Of a DNA stretch of 64,000 bases, positions 8,125 to 17,365 are shown piece by piece. The DNA comes from Pseudobutyrivibrio ruminis AD2017. Lineage in GTDB: Bacteria; Bacillota; Clostridia; Lachnospirales; Lachnospiraceae. The notes under the pieces were generated by a model. It worked only from the letters and a program-made list of their open reading frames with translations, made no database searches and was not told the origin of the DNA. The position numbers and the translations under genes were made by a program. Position 1 is the first letter of the stretch. The number at the start of each line of letters is the position of its first letter. Location of the stretch: positions 372,001 through 436,000 of the forward strand of contig NZ_KE384162.1 of assembly GCF_000424305.1 (NCBI RefSeq), written 5' to 3'.

Positions 8125-9141
8125 TTAGTCTTCGTAACCGTTAGGGTTATTCTTCTGCCATCTCCATGAGTCAGCACACATTTCCTTAATACCATATTCA
8201 GCTTCCCAGCCAAGTTCCTCCTTAGCCTTTGTAGCATCTGAATAGCATGTAGCAATATCGCCAGCACGACGTGGCTTAATTGAATAAGGAATCTTAATAC
8301 CGTTAGCTTCCTCAAAGTTCTTTACGATGTCAAGTACTGAGTATCCTACACCAGTACCAAGGTTGTAAATCTTAAGACCAGCATTTTCTTCAATCTTCTT
8401 AAGAGCCTTAACATGTCCCTTTGCAAGATCAACTACATGAATGTAATCACGTACGCCAGTACCATCTGGAGTATCATAATCATTTCCAAATACACCAAGC
8501 TCTGGAAGCTTACCAACTGCAACCTGTGTAATATAAGGCATAAGGTTATTTGGAATTCCGTTAGGATTCTCCCCCATTGTTCCTGATGGATGAGCACCAA
8601 TTGGATTAAAGTAACGAAGAAGAACTACATTCCATTCGTTATCAGCCTTCTGCATATCAGAAAGAATCTGCTCAAGCATTGACTTAGTCCATCCATAAGG
8701 ATTAGTGCACTGTCCCTTAGGGCAATTTTCTGTAATAGGAATCTCCGCTGGATCACCATATACAGTTGCTGATGAAGAGAAAATGATATTCTTGCAGTTG
8801 TGCTTACGCATCACATCTACAAGTGTAAGTGTACCAGCAATATTATTTTCATAGTATTCCCAAGGCTTAGCTACTGATTCTCCAACTGCCTTAAGGCCAG
8901 CGAAATGAATACAAGAATCAAGCTGCTCCTTCTCAAATACTTCATTTAATCTATCTCTATCAAGAATATCTCCTTTATAGAATTTTACAGGCTTGCCTGT
9001 GATAGCTTCTACTCTCTTAAGAGACTTTTCTGATGAGTTGCTAAGATTATCGTAAACTACAACATCATATCCTGCCTGCTGAAGCTCTACACATGTGTGG
9101 CTGCCAATAAACCCTGCACCACCTGTAACCAATATAGCCAT
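8125..9141 (-). CDS. galE: UDP-glucose 4-epimerase
   Basis: NAD-dependent epimerase that interconverts UDP-glucose and UDP-galactose for galactose use and for surface polysaccharides. At 338 aa it matches the family. The Rossmann motif GGAGFIG is at 7-13. The catalytic set is Ser about 124 (SSSATVYG), Tyr149 and Lys153 (YGWTK). [10 protein letters not shown] and [11 protein letters not shown]-like substrate segments follow. The start has a clear AAGGAGGA site. It stands alone between the tRNA and the rplT terminator, with no other Leloir gene beside it. Confidence 0.95.
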   Translation of the reverse strand: MAILVTGGAGFIGSHTCVELQQAGYDVVVYDNLSNSSEKSLKRVEAITGKPVKFYKGDILDRDRLNEVFEKEQLDSCIHFAGLKAVGESVAKPWEYYENNIAGTLTLVDVMRKHNCKNIIFSSSATVYGDPAEIPITENCPKGQCTNPYGWTKSMLEQILSDMQKADNEWNVVLLRYFNPIGAHPSGTMGENPNGIPNNLMPYITQVAVGKLPELGVFGNDYDTPDGTGVRDYIHVVDLAKGHVKALKKIEENAGLKIYNLGTGVGYSVLDIVKNFEEANGIKIPYSIKPRRAGDIATCYSDATKAKEELGWEAEYGIKEMCADSWRWQKNNPNGYED

Positions 9142-9288
9142 AGTTTTATCCTCCTTGAAATAATTTCAGTAAATAGATTAACAGATATCGACCGATAATA
9201 AAAGGCGATAAGAATTAAATAATTACCAAAAATAACCAACAATTACTCAAAATTTTGGAAGTATGTATTAACATCTGAATATTTACAT

Positions 9289-9325
9289 AAAAAAAACTCT
9301 TACCAGACAAAGTCTGATAAGAGCA
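9289..9325 (-). terminator. Terminator of infC-rpmI-rplT
   Basis: On the minus strand the arms GCTCTTATCAGAC and GTCTGGTAAGAG pair over 12-13 positions with one G-U and are followed by an eight-base T-run. It lies about 15 bases after the rplT stop. Confidence 0.9.
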
Positions 9326-9342
9326 TTTTCATCATGTTAAGA

Positions 9343-9702
9343 TTAAGCTGCAACCTTAGACTTTGCAACCTCAACGAGCTTTGCAAAACCTTCTGCATCG
9401 TTAACTGCCATCTCAGCAAGCATCTTTCTGTTCATCTCAACACCTGCAAGCTTAAGACCATACATGAACTTAGAGTATGAAAGTCCATTGATACGAGCTG
9501 CAGCATTGATACGAGCGATCCAGAGCTGTCTGAACTGTCTCTTTCTCTGCTTTCTACCAGCATAAGATGATGTAAGGGCACGCATAACTGACTGCTTTGC
9601 AACACGATACTGCTTGCTTCTAGCGCCTCTGTAACCCTTTGCTAACTTTAATGTTCTATTATGTCTTTTCTTAGCGTTTAATCCGCCTTTAATTCTTGCC
9701 AT
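9343..9702 (-). CDS. rplT: 50S ribosomal protein L20
   Basis: Early-assembling large-subunit protein that binds 23S rRNA and, in Firmicutes, represses its own operon through the leader. The 119-aa protein begins [20 protein letters not shown] and is very rich in Arg and Lys in its N-terminal half. The C-terminal globular part contains [20 protein letters not shown]. The start has AGGAGGAAT. It is the last gene of infC-rpmI-rplT and is followed by a strong terminator. Confidence 0.98.
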   Translation of the reverse strand: MARIKGGLNAKKRHNRTLKLAKGYRGARSKQYRVAKQSVMRALTSSYAGRKQRKRQFRQLWIARINAAARINGLSYSKFMYGLKLAGVEMNRKMLAEMAVNDAEGFAKLVEVAKSKVAA

Positions 9703-9745
9703 TTTAAATTCCTCCTAACCAAAAATCAATTACACAACCAACATC

Positions 9746-9943
9746 TTAGATGTATGGAAGTACTTTCTTCATGTTCTTTACATTTGTTGAATCAACGATA
9801 GCTGACTGACGAAGATTTCTCTTTCTCTTTGTAGTCTTCTTGGTTAAGATATGGCTCTTGTATGCCTTGTTTCTCTTAAGCTTTCCTGTTCCTGTTACCT
9901 TAAAGCGCTTTGCAGCTGCTCTTCTTGTCTTCATCTTTGGCAT
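9746..9943 (-). CDS. rpmI: 50S ribosomal protein L35
   Basis: Small basic large-subunit protein of 65 aa, beginning [20 protein letters not shown] and containing the family segment [20 protein letters not shown]. It is preceded by AGGAGGAATTTATC. It lies between infC and rplT, the order conserved across most bacteria, and is co-expressed with them from the L20-regulated leader. Confidence 0.98.
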   Translation of the reverse strand: MPKMKTRRAAAKRFKVTGTGKLKRNKAYKSHILTKKTTKRKRNLRQSAIVDSTNVKNMKKVLPYI

Positions 9944-9960
9944 GATAAATTCCTCCTGTA

Positions 9961-10470
9961 TTACGATTTCTTTTCTGTAAGCACCAGACTCATACTACGG
10001 CCTTCAATCTTTGGTGCCTTTTCCACTACTGCAACATCTGCAAGTGCCTCTGCAAAATCGTCTAAGATGTGCTTAGATGACTGCATATGTGCCATCTCAC
10101 GTCCACGGAAACGAAGTGTAACCTTAACCTTGTCACCTTTCGAAATGAACTTTTTAGCTGCATTTACCTTTGTGTTCATATCATTAGCATCAATGTTTGG
10201 AGACATTCTTATTTCCTTAACCTCAACAACATGCTGCTTTTTCTTGGCTTCCTTTTCCCTGCGTGCCTGCTCGTAACGATATTTACCGTAATCTACGATT
10301 TTGCATACTGGTGGATTTGCCTTAGGTGAAATCTTTACTAGGTCTAAACCTTCATCATCGGCAATCTTCTGTGCCTCTCTAGCTGACATAATGCCAAGCT
10401 GTTCCCCATCAGAGCCAATAACGCGAACTTCTTTGTCGCGAATCTGCTCATTAATCATTAATTCGCTAAT
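9961..10470 (-). CDS. infC: Translation initiation factor IF-3 (ATT start)
   Basis: IF-3 keeps subunits apart and discriminates against wrong start codons during initiation. The start was set at ATT (10470-10468). GGAGG lies seven bases upstream of it, and the resulting N-terminus [15 protein letters not shown] aligns with the family. An in-frame ATG at 10521 would fall inside the leader attenuator and give a 17-residue non-homologous extension. An ATT start is the known self-control device of infC. The protein has 169 aa with two domains joined by a Lys/Glu-rich linker near residue 80. Confidence 0.93.
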   Translation of the reverse strand: MSELMINEQIRDKEVRVIGSDGEQLGIMSAREAQKIADDEGLDLVKISPKANPPVCKIVDYGKYRYEQARREKEAKKKQHVVEVKEIRMSPNIDANDMNTKVNAAKKFISKGDKVKVTLRFRGREMAHMQSSKHILDDFAEALADVAVVEKAPKIEGRSMSLVLTEKKS

Positions 10471-10613
10471 GGTACTACCTCCAAAAAATAAAAAAAATAG
10501 TGGATACAGAATATCCACCATAAATCATCACAAACAAGGTTTGTGTGAAGTATAAACCCGAGTCACTATTTAGTGCTAAGGTGAGAGTGGATACTCTACT
10601 TTGTTTTCACAAC
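10471..10613 (-). promoter_or_regulatory. L20-type attenuator leader of infC-rpmI-rplT
   Basis: The leader holds an intrinsic terminator: GTGGATA (10518-10512) pairs with TATCCAC (10506-10500), followed by TATTTTTTTTATTTTTT. An upstream TATCCAC (10593-10587) can pair with the same GTGGATA and so form a competing anti-terminator. The middle contains the segment ACTCGGGTTTATACTTC. This fits the Firmicute L20 leader, in which L20 favours termination. The competing pairings are seen in the sequence; family assignment is from memory. Confidence 0.75.
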
Positions 10614-10619
10614 ATTGAT

Positions 10620-10648
10620 AATTTAACACATAACCAAAAATACGTCAA
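10620..10648 (-). promoter_or_regulatory. Sigma-A promoter of the infC operon
   Basis: On the minus strand TTGACG (10648-10643), a 17-base spacer and TAAATT (10625-10620) lie immediately before the attenuator leader. It begins only ten bases after the stop codon of the HAD gene, leaving no room for a terminator there, so some read-through from the polC-ppk unit is possible. Confidence 0.75.
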
Positions 10649-10658
10649 CAGTTTTGTG

Positions 10659-11477
10659 CTAATTTAATATAAATTTATAAATAACCTCTGCTATAGCTCC
10701 ATTATTATTATCATTTACAGTAACATAATCAGCAATAGCTTTGAGCTCTTCCCTAGCATTTGCAACGGCAACTCCAATACCAGCTGCTTTAATCATACTA
10801 ATATCGTTTCTTTCGTCTCCGACGGTAACAATATCTTCTATTGAAATGCCTAAGTGGTTAGCAAGCTTTACAACACCATCACCCTTTCCAGTGCCCTTTT
10901 TGATATATTCCAAAAAGGCATAGTGTGAAAAGAAGCTTTCGAATCTGTCTCCATATATATCCTCATGATTATCCTTAAAGGCCTGAAGATTTTCTGGATG
11001 ATCGTAATCAATTGCTATAAGCTTTGTAATATTCTTATCTTTAAGTTCATTAATATCAGAGAGATATACAAGCTGTTCTTTTGATAACTTCTTATAACTT
11101 TCTACGAATTTGTTATCGTTAAAAGTGTATATATGCTCAGCATCAAAAGTAACGCATGTAAATCCGCTTTTTAATACTTCGGTAATGACCTCTCTTGCGT
11201 CATCATTATTGATGTAATCCCCAAACAAGGTATCATTTGTCTTCATTGTGGTACCGATGACTCCCTGATGTCCAAGGATATAGACGTTATCTCTCATAAA
11301 TTCGTCATATACTGAAAGAATTTCTCTAAGGGCATGATTTGGTCTGCCTGTATTAAAAGCAAATATATGACCAGCATCTAAAAGTGCTGTGATAGCATCA
11401 ATGTTTTCCTTTGAAATAGTTTTGTCGTCATTAAATAGTGTGCCGTCCATATCAACGGCTAATATCTTTTTACTCAT
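10659..11477 (-). CDS. Cof-type HAD hydrolase
   Basis: Haloacid-dehalogenase phosphatase of the Cof/YidA class (272 aa). These enzymes remove phosphate from sugar phosphates, flavin mononucleotide or other small metabolites; the substrate cannot be read from sequence. Motif I is DMDGT (9-13), with D9 as nucleophile and D11 as acid/base. Motif IV is VGDERND near residue 215, and a type IIB cap lies between them. The start is ATG at 11477, preceded by GAGG. It overlaps the end of ppk1 by eight bases, indicating translational coupling. Confidence 0.88.
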   Translation of the reverse strand: MSKKILAVDMDGTLFNDDKTISKENIDAITALLDAGHIFAFNTGRPNHALREILSVYDEFMRDNVYILGHQGVIGTTMKTNDTLFGDYINNDDAREVITEVLKSGFTCVTFDAEHIYTFNDNKFVESYKKLSKEQLVYLSDINELKDKNITKLIAIDYDHPENLQAFKDNHEDIYGDRFESFFSHYAFLEYIKKGTGKGDGVVKLANHLGISIEDIVTVGDERNDISMIKAAGIGVAVANAREELKAIADYVTVNDNNNGAIAEVIYKFILN

Positions 11478-13635
11478 CAATAACCTCATTAGCCAGAATC
11501 GGTGTAAAGGTTCTCTTTTTTATAAAATCAACTTCTGGCTCATTATTTCTTTTTGCCTCACGACAGAAGGTGTCCTGAGCGCCTATGGCCTTTTTTGAAC
11601 GAGGCGGCTTTATTCTAACATATGATGAGTCATCTGTCATCTCATAAGCTTTTAATGTATCTGATAACTGAACATCCAAAATATGCTTAACCTTAAGCTT
11701 TAATGTCTCATCCTCAACTGGGAAAATAATTTCCACACGTCTATCAAGATTACGAGGCATCCAGTCTGCTGAGCCCATATAAATATCCTCTACTCCATTA
11801 TTATAGAAGTAGAAAATTCTTGCATGCTCAAGATATGTTCCAACAATAGATGTGACGTGAATATTTTCACTAACTGATGGAATACCAGTTTTCAAACAGC
11901 ATATACCTCTTATGATAAGCTGAATCTTAACTCCGGCTCTGCTGGCCTCATATAGCTTTTCTATAATTTCCTTATCACACAGGGAATTCATTTTTGCAAT
12001 GATTCTAGCTTCCTTTCCCTCTTTTGCATGACTGATTTCTCTGCTTATAAGACTGATAAATGTATCTCTAAGCCAAAGAGGTGCTACTACTAGCTTATTC
12101 CAGCTTGCAGGCTCCGAATATCCAGAAAGCATATTAAATACGGCTGTTGCATCCTCTCCATAGGTTTCGTTGCAGGTGAACATACCGCAATCTGTATAAA
12201 GCTTTGCTGTAGAATCATTATAGTTGCCAGTTCCAAGATGAACGTATCTTCTGATTCCATCCTCTTCACGACGTACAACAAGGGCTATCTTACAATGAGT
12301 CTTTAACCCTACAAGACCATATATTACATGCACACCTGCCTTTTCAAGCTTCTTTGCCCATATAATATTATTTTCCTCATCAAATCTGGCCTTAAGCTCA
12401 ACTAAAACTGTAACCTGCTTTCCATTTTCTGCAGCATGAGCAAGACTTGCTATAATAGGTGAATTACCACTTACTCTGTAAAGAGTCTGTTTAATGGCAA
12501 GTACCTGTGGGTCGTATGCTGCCTGGGTGATAAAATCTACAACAGGATCAAAGCTTTCATAGGGATGATGTAATAATATATCTCCTTTTTTTATTTCATC
12601 AAAAATCTTGTCGCCTGAACGAAGTCTTGGATTTTCCTGTGGCTTAAAAGTAGCAAGGCGCAAATCATCCCTGCCATCTATTCCATATAATTTCATTAAA
12701 AAGGTTAAATCTATAGGACCTTTTATTTTATAAATATCAATTTCATTTACTCCAAGATTCTTCTTTAATATAGAAAGAAGCTTTTTGTTAATAGTCCCTT
12801 CTACCTCCAGTCTGATAACCTCACCCCATTGACGAGACTTAATCTGCTTTTCGATTTCAAGAAGCAAATCCTCTGCACCCTCTTCATCAATAGAAAAGTC
12901 TGCATTACGCATAATTCGATATGGAGATGCTGCAACTACGTTGTAATTTAAGAATAGCTTGTCCATGTTGCGCTCGATAATCTGCTCCAGCAAAATAAAG
13001 CAATCGTGATGCTTTTCATCTGAAGGAAGTGCAACGAATCTAGGCAATACAGATGGAACCTGAACAGTAGCAAACTCTACATCATCATTGCTTTGACCAG
13101 CAACTGTGCTTCCCTTTTTCTTTTCGATTAAGGCAGCAATATTTAAGGATTTATTTCTGATTAATGGAAATGGTCTTGATGCATCAAAAGCCATTGGCGT
13201 TAAAACAGGGTAAACCTGACTCATAAAAAATGAATCAATGAACTTAAGCTGCTGCTCATTCAAATCCTCGTATTTATCATAAATGATAATTCCATTTTCC
13301 TTTAGGATAGGATTGAGATGCTTGCCAAAGATATTGTACTGCATATCCACAAGCTCTCTTGTTTTTTCATTTATTGCGATAAGCTGCTCGGTAGGAGTCA
13401 TTCCAGCAATATCAGGCTTTGTGTAGCCAGCGTGCTCCATATCCTTTAGTGAAGCTACTCTTACCATAAAAAATTCATCAAGGTTAGATGAGGTAATGCT
13501 GACAAATTTAATACGGTCCAAAATAGGCAACTCCTTAACCATTGCCTCATTTAAAACTCTAAGCTCGAACTTCAACCAGCTTAATTCTCTATTATCGTAG
13601 TATTTTGGGTCTGAAATATTAATATTATCTGCCAT
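11470..13635 (-). CDS. ppk: Polyphosphate kinase 1
   Basis: Reversibly polymerises the ATP gamma-phosphate into inorganic polyphosphate. The 721-aa protein has the four-domain PPK1 layout: a helical N-domain starting RELSWLKFELRVLNEA, a head domain, and two phospholipase-D-like domains. The autophosphorylated histidine is H447 in the THCK motif, followed by HLGTGNYND. The second conserved histidine is in YLEHARIFYF near residue 600. GGAGG precedes the ATG. It follows a Ppx/GppA-like gene by eight bases, so polyphosphate synthesis and a possible turnover or sensing protein are coupled. Confidence 0.97.
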   Translation of the reverse strand: MADNINISDPKYYDNRELSWLKFELRVLNEAMVKELPILDRIKFVSITSSNLDEFFMVRVASLKDMEHAGYTKPDIAGMTPTEQLIAINEKTRELVDMQYNIFGKHLNPILKENGIIIYDKYEDLNEQQLKFIDSFFMSQVYPVLTPMAFDASRPFPLIRNKSLNIAALIEKKKGSTVAGQSNDDVEFATVQVPSVLPRFVALPSDEKHHDCFILLEQIIERNMDKLFLNYNVVAASPYRIMRNADFSIDEEGAEDLLLEIEKQIKSRQWGEVIRLEVEGTINKKLLSILKKNLGVNEIDIYKIKGPIDLTFLMKLYGIDGRDDLRLATFKPQENPRLRSGDKIFDEIKKGDILLHHPYESFDPVVDFITQAAYDPQVLAIKQTLYRVSGNSPIIASLAHAAENGKQVTVLVELKARFDEENNIIWAKKLEKAGVHVIYGLVGLKTHCKIALVVRREEDGIRRYVHLGTGNYNDSTAKLYTDCGMFTCNETYGEDATAVFNMLSGYSEPASWNKLVVAPLWLRDTFISLISREISHAKEGKEARIIAKMNSLCDKEIIEKLYEASRAGVKIQLIIRGICCLKTGIPSVSENIHVTSIVGTYLEHARIFYFYNNGVEDIYMGSADWMPRNLDRRVEIIFPVEDETLKLKVKHILDVQLSDTLKAYEMTDDSSYVRIKPPRSKKAIGAQDTFCREAKRNNEPEVDFIKKRTFTPILANEVIDE

Positions 13636-13643
13636 ATTTCCTC

Positions 13644-15167
13644 CTAAAGCTTATCGTTTTCTTTAAGAACAGGTTTAATAGAAAAAATATCTGCAAAGAA
13701 ATCTGCATTCTTTTTAAATAAACCTTTTTCAAGGGCAAGTGAACTATTAGCTTCAATAGATATTACAAGCTCTCTATCCTTAACCTTCATAGAAACATTT
13801 TTGATTTTCTGCTTGTGAGACCTGTCTAAAGCATTAGCAACCTTTAATATTGAAAGCAGCTTAAGTATTATCAAATACTCTTCTACCGTAAATCTATCTG
13901 AAAGATTCTCGTAAGGTTCTACAGGCTTTCTGTTGAATTCAACTGTAGTTGCAATAAGCTCTCTTTCCTTATGAGTAAGGCCTAAGATTTCAGAAGACAT
14001 AATGATTGCATAGGAACAATCTGCAGCCTCCGCAATTGAAATATATTTACCACAATCATGTAAAATCGCTATGCATTGAATAAGAACCTTTTGTCTTTTT
14101 CCCATTCCATGATATTTTTTCATGGCATCAAATATTTCTGTAGAAAGCTTGTATAAAGCCTTTAAGTGTGGCTGATAGCTACCATATCTTTTAGCAATAG
14201 CCCATGCAGCAGAAATAATATCATTGTCAAAATCATGAGAGGCTGTAAGCCATTTCTTTGAATAGCTATGGTTATAAGCCATACCTTCACAAACAGATAC
14301 ACCAGGTGCATATACAGTTGAAGGCTTGAGAGTTTCTGCCAAAACCTTATATAGCATAACCGTAGGCTCTACAAAGCTTACATTGTCTAAATAAACATCA
14401 TTCTCAACCTCAAAAGTTTTTATGTAGGATTTATTAATCTTATTTAAAAAATCCAGATAGTCCTTAGTCTTAACCTTCTTAGAAGAAAAGCCTGATATTT
14501 TTTCAGCTATAGTACTAACCTGAACGCCCAAAAGAATCATGTACTTTGGCTGGATTTCATTTAAAAACATGGTTTTAAAAACCTCAAGCTCCTTGTACAT
14601 CATTTCATAGGCCTGCTCAAAGGAATTGACTGATGAACTACCTAACTTCTTGAGATTTTCACTAATTGAAACAGTACCTAAAGACAAATGTTGAGTTGTA
14701 ACTATTTTTCCTTTTGAAAATAAAGTGATTTGTAGAGAAACGCCTCCAATATCTATCATGACAGCACTATCACTGATTATTTCTTCGAAATCCTCAATGG
14801 CAGCTGCGGCCTGATATCCCAAAAATCTCTGTTCTGAATTTGATAAAACTGTAACTGAAAAACCAGTATGAACCTTGATTTGTTCTAGAACAATTAAAGA
14901 ATTGTCTGCATGCTTGATGTTAGGACCAGCAACAACTGAAAAACTGTCTACCTTATAGCTTTCCATTGTTCTTTTCATATCATTTAAGACCCTGCAAAGC
15001 TTGTCGCAGGTTTCAGGCATAATTCTTCCAACAGAAAGAATATCCTTAATGATATCAGATGAAATCTTAAGGGTATCAATAGTTTTGATACCCTTTTGCT
15101 TGCTTATTTCAAAGACCTTCATTGTGGTCTCGTATGAACCTATGTAGATACTAGAAAATAATTTCAT
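13644..15167 (-). CDS. Divergent Ppx/GppA-family protein with HD domain
   Basis: The 507-aa protein has an ASKHA-fold Ppx/GppA part (about 1-300) and an HD-type part (about 310-500, HDCGKYI motif). Family members hydrolyse polyphosphate or pppGpp. Glu112 in NSEQRF matches the catalytic glutamate position, and IDIGGVSLQI matches the second phosphate loop. However, the first loop reads YIGSYETT where active enzymes usually have D-x-GSNS, and the second has GGVS in place of GGGS. It may be weakly active or regulatory. The start was set at ATG 15167 behind GGGGG; ATG 15179 is possible. The neighbour ppk1 supports a polyphosphate role. Confidence 0.82.
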   Translation of the reverse strand: MKLFSSIYIGSYETTMKVFEISKQKGIKTIDTLKISSDIIKDILSVGRIMPETCDKLCRVLNDMKRTMESYKVDSFSVVAGPNIKHADNSLIVLEQIKVHTGFSVTVLSNSEQRFLGYQAAAAIEDFEEIISDSAVMIDIGGVSLQITLFSKGKIVTTQHLSLGTVSISENLKKLGSSSVNSFEQAYEMMYKELEVFKTMFLNEIQPKYMILLGVQVSTIAEKISGFSSKKVKTKDYLDFLNKINKSYIKTFEVENDVYLDNVSFVEPTVMLYKVLAETLKPSTVYAPGVSVCEGMAYNHSYSKKWLTASHDFDNDIISAAWAIAKRYGSYQPHLKALYKLSTEIFDAMKKYHGMGKRQKVLIQCIAILHDCGKYISIAEAADCSYAIIMSSEILGLTHKERELIATTVEFNRKPVEPYENLSDRFTVEEYLIILKLLSILKVANALDRSHKQKIKNVSMKVKDRELVISIEANSSLALEKGLFKKNADFFADIFSIKPVLKENDKL

Positions 15168-15183
15168 ACCTTCCCCCATTTAT

Positions 15184-16320
15184 TTAATAATTGCCAAGTA
15201 CTCGTAAGCTAACGCACTCCTCGTAAAGTCCTGTAAGTGCATTTCTTACTGCCTCGTCGTCAAGATTACCGTCAATATCTATAAAGAATCTGTATTGCCA
15301 ATTAACCCCTTTTATTGGTCTGGATTCTATTCTATTCATATTGATACCGTTAAAAATAAGATTTGATAAAATTCGATACAAACTTCCTGGTTCGTGAGAA
15401 AGCTCTATGCAAAGACTGATTTTGCCAGCCTTTTTAAGATATTTCTTATCCTTAGAAACGATAATAAATCTAGTCTCGTTATTTTTATCATCCTGAATAC
15501 ACTCTTCTAATACATCAAGATTATAAAGTGTAGCATTGTATACGCTTCCAATGGCAGCCTGAGAAACGTCATTATCGTCTCTTATTTTCATAGCTGACAT
15601 CGCTGTATTTCTTAAATTCATTACATTCCAGTCGCTATGATTGGTTCTAATGTAATCAACACACTGTGAAATAGCCTTTGGATGAGAATATACTGTTTTA
15701 ATATCGTCTATAGTTGCACCTTTTACGCCCAAAAGCGCATGATCAACCTTTAAAATATATTCCCCTATAATGGCAACATCATATTCTGAAAGCAAATCGA
15801 AGTTTTCTTCTACCGAACCAGCTAAGCTGTTTTCTATTGGAAGAACTGCATAATCCGCCTTACCATCATTAATAGCATCCATAGCATCACGCCATGAATC
15901 TACATGAAAGCTATCCTTAAACTTTTTATCAAAAAAAGAATTCATTGCAATTTCAGAATATGCACCCTGAACACCTTGAAAGCATACAACTGAATCAGAA
16001 TAATCAAAGTCATCATATGCTTTAAAACCAGGCTCATAGCTTCCACCATTTTCTCTAAGAATAGCGAATTGCTTTTTGCGGCTAATGGACATTATCTGGG
16101 TAAATAATTCATGAACAGCTTCAACATTAAATGGGTCTTCAACGTAAGATGTAAGCCTTTTTAGTTTCTCATCTTCCCTCTGCTTATCAAAAACCTTTTT
16201 ACCGGTAGCAATTTTATATTCTGCAACCTGACAAGCAAGCTCCATTCTTTTTGTAAAAAGATTGAGTATTTCCTTATCTACTTTATCAATATCTTCTCGT
16301 ACTTCTTTTAAGTCTCTCAT
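15184..16320 (-). CDS. pheA: Bifunctional chorismate mutase / prephenate dehydratase
   Basis: Makes phenylpyruvate from chorismate via prephenate for phenylalanine synthesis. The 378-aa protein carries an AroQ chorismate mutase domain (1-90, LKEVREDIDKVDKEI), a prephenate dehydratase domain (about 105-285, FQGVQGAYSE at its start and the NETRF threonine motif near its end) and a C-terminal ACT domain (about 300-378, with HEPGSLYRIL and IESRP) for phenylalanine feedback. The start at 16320 was chosen because AGGAG lies just upstream; upstream ATGs lie inside the preceding gene's end. It follows the DUF5050-like gene without a gap. Confidence 0.95.
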   Translation of the reverse strand: MRDLKEVREDIDKVDKEILNLFTKRMELACQVAEYKIATGKKVFDKQREDEKLKRLTSYVEDPFNVEAVHELFTQIMSISRKKQFAILRENGGSYEPGFKAYDDFDYSDSVVCFQGVQGAYSEIAMNSFFDKKFKDSFHVDSWRDAMDAINDGKADYAVLPIENSLAGSVEENFDLLSEYDVAIIGEYILKVDHALLGVKGATIDDIKTVYSHPKAISQCVDYIRTNHSDWNVMNLRNTAMSAMKIRDDNDVSQAAIGSVYNATLYNLDVLEECIQDDKNNETRFIIVSKDKKYLKKAGKISLCIELSHEPGSLYRILSNLIFNGINMNRIESRPIKGVNWQYRFFIDIDGNLDDEAVRNALTGLYEECVSLRVLGNY

Positions 16321-16327
16321 AGGTCTC

Positions 16328-17347
16328 CTAGTCATCAAGTGGTAAAATAGGCGGATTAAAAAGGCCTACCTCTGTACTTCCAATAGGCGAATGGAAGGTT
16401 GTACCTGATAAGTAATCTGCAAAATAAACGTATTTACTAGTAATATTAATATGATTATATTCACCCTCTGCAAGCAATATTTCTGCTCCAGTGGTTAAAT
16501 CAACTCTGTATATTCCATCAGGATTACCCTTGATGGATTGATAATATAGATAGTTGCCGGCTATATTATAGCTTGATGAACCGTAGGTAGTGATACCTGT
16601 TTTTCCTTCACCTGATAATGAGCTTCTGAAAATACGGTTGTTTTCATCAAGATTCATGTAATAGACGTAATTGTTTTCTATTAATGGCATCCAAAGATTT
16701 TCAGCTGAAACGAAAGCTGAATCCTTGGTATCCAAATTCATAGCATGAAGATTATGGTCATGCTCCACACCTGAATAATATAGCTTGCCATTATAGATAC
16801 ATCTAGGGTCAATAGAGGATTTAGTTAGCTGTTCTCTTTCTGAACCATCTATTTTGACCGTATAAACTGATGTGGCGTCCTCAGCATCATAATGATAATA
16901 AACGATTTTATTACCACAAAGTGCAGCCTCACTGCAATTGGCATCATCTAAGATAATAACTTTGCCATTTCTTTTAGTCATTCGACATAAGCTTTCGGTG
17001 TTAACATTCAAAAATCCCATTTGAGAATTATCTCTGTTACCATTTCGGCTGTAATAAAGATAGTGAGAATCAGAATTAATAAAATAAACGCTATCATTTG
17101 CCAGTATTTCAATATCTGATTCATCAGGATTCATTTTGTAAATTCTAGAGTAATCGTTAGGATTTGCAAAATATACCACTCCGTCATATTCACAGAACAG
17201 GCCGTTGCCATATAGGTTTCCTATGGTGTTTCCAACAGTGCCTTCTTCATTGAAATATGTAACGGTGTTAATGTATTTGTAATAACCAAGTCCTACTACA
17301 ATTCCAATCGCTACTACTAAAATGATAATCCTTTTTACTACCTTCAT
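16328..17347 (-). CDS. Membrane-anchored DUF5050-like beta-propeller protein
   Basis: The 339-aa protein has a short cytoplasmic N-terminus, one membrane segment (about 5-23, IIILVVAIGIVVGLGYY) and then an extracellular part. That part is made of repeated blades of the type YxYYxNxxxxxxIYRxxxxG (for example YFANPNDYSRIYKMN, YYMNLDENNRIFRSS and YYQSIKGNPDGIYRVD), typical of DUF5050 propellers. The function is unknown; such domains may bind cell-surface ligands. It lies between polC and pheA with 18-base spacing, an unusual partner for either. Similar single-gene insertions are found in Lachnospiraceae. Confidence 0.78.
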   Translation of the reverse strand: MKVVKRIIILVVAIGIVVGLGYYKYINTVTYFNEEGTVGNTIGNLYGNGLFCEYDGVVYFANPNDYSRIYKMNPDESDIEILANDSVYFINSDSHYLYYSRNGNRDNSQMGFLNVNTESLCRMTKRNGKVIILDDANCSEAALCGNKIVYYHYDAEDATSVYTVKIDGSEREQLTKSSIDPRCIYNGKLYYSGVEHDHNLHAMNLDTKDSAFVSAENLWMPLIENNYVYYMNLDENNRIFRSSLSGEGKTGITTYGSSSYNIAGNYLYYQSIKGNPDGIYRVDLTTGAEILLAEGEYNHINITSKYVYFADYLSGTTFHSPIGSTEVGLFNPPILPLDD

Positions 17348-17365
17348 TTAACTGCCCTCCCCAAA

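Noticed and set aside
9180-9215. Possible sigma-28 box (ATCGGTCGAT-like) before galE
   Set aside because: No TAAA at the proper distance and no link of galE with motility; too weak to list.
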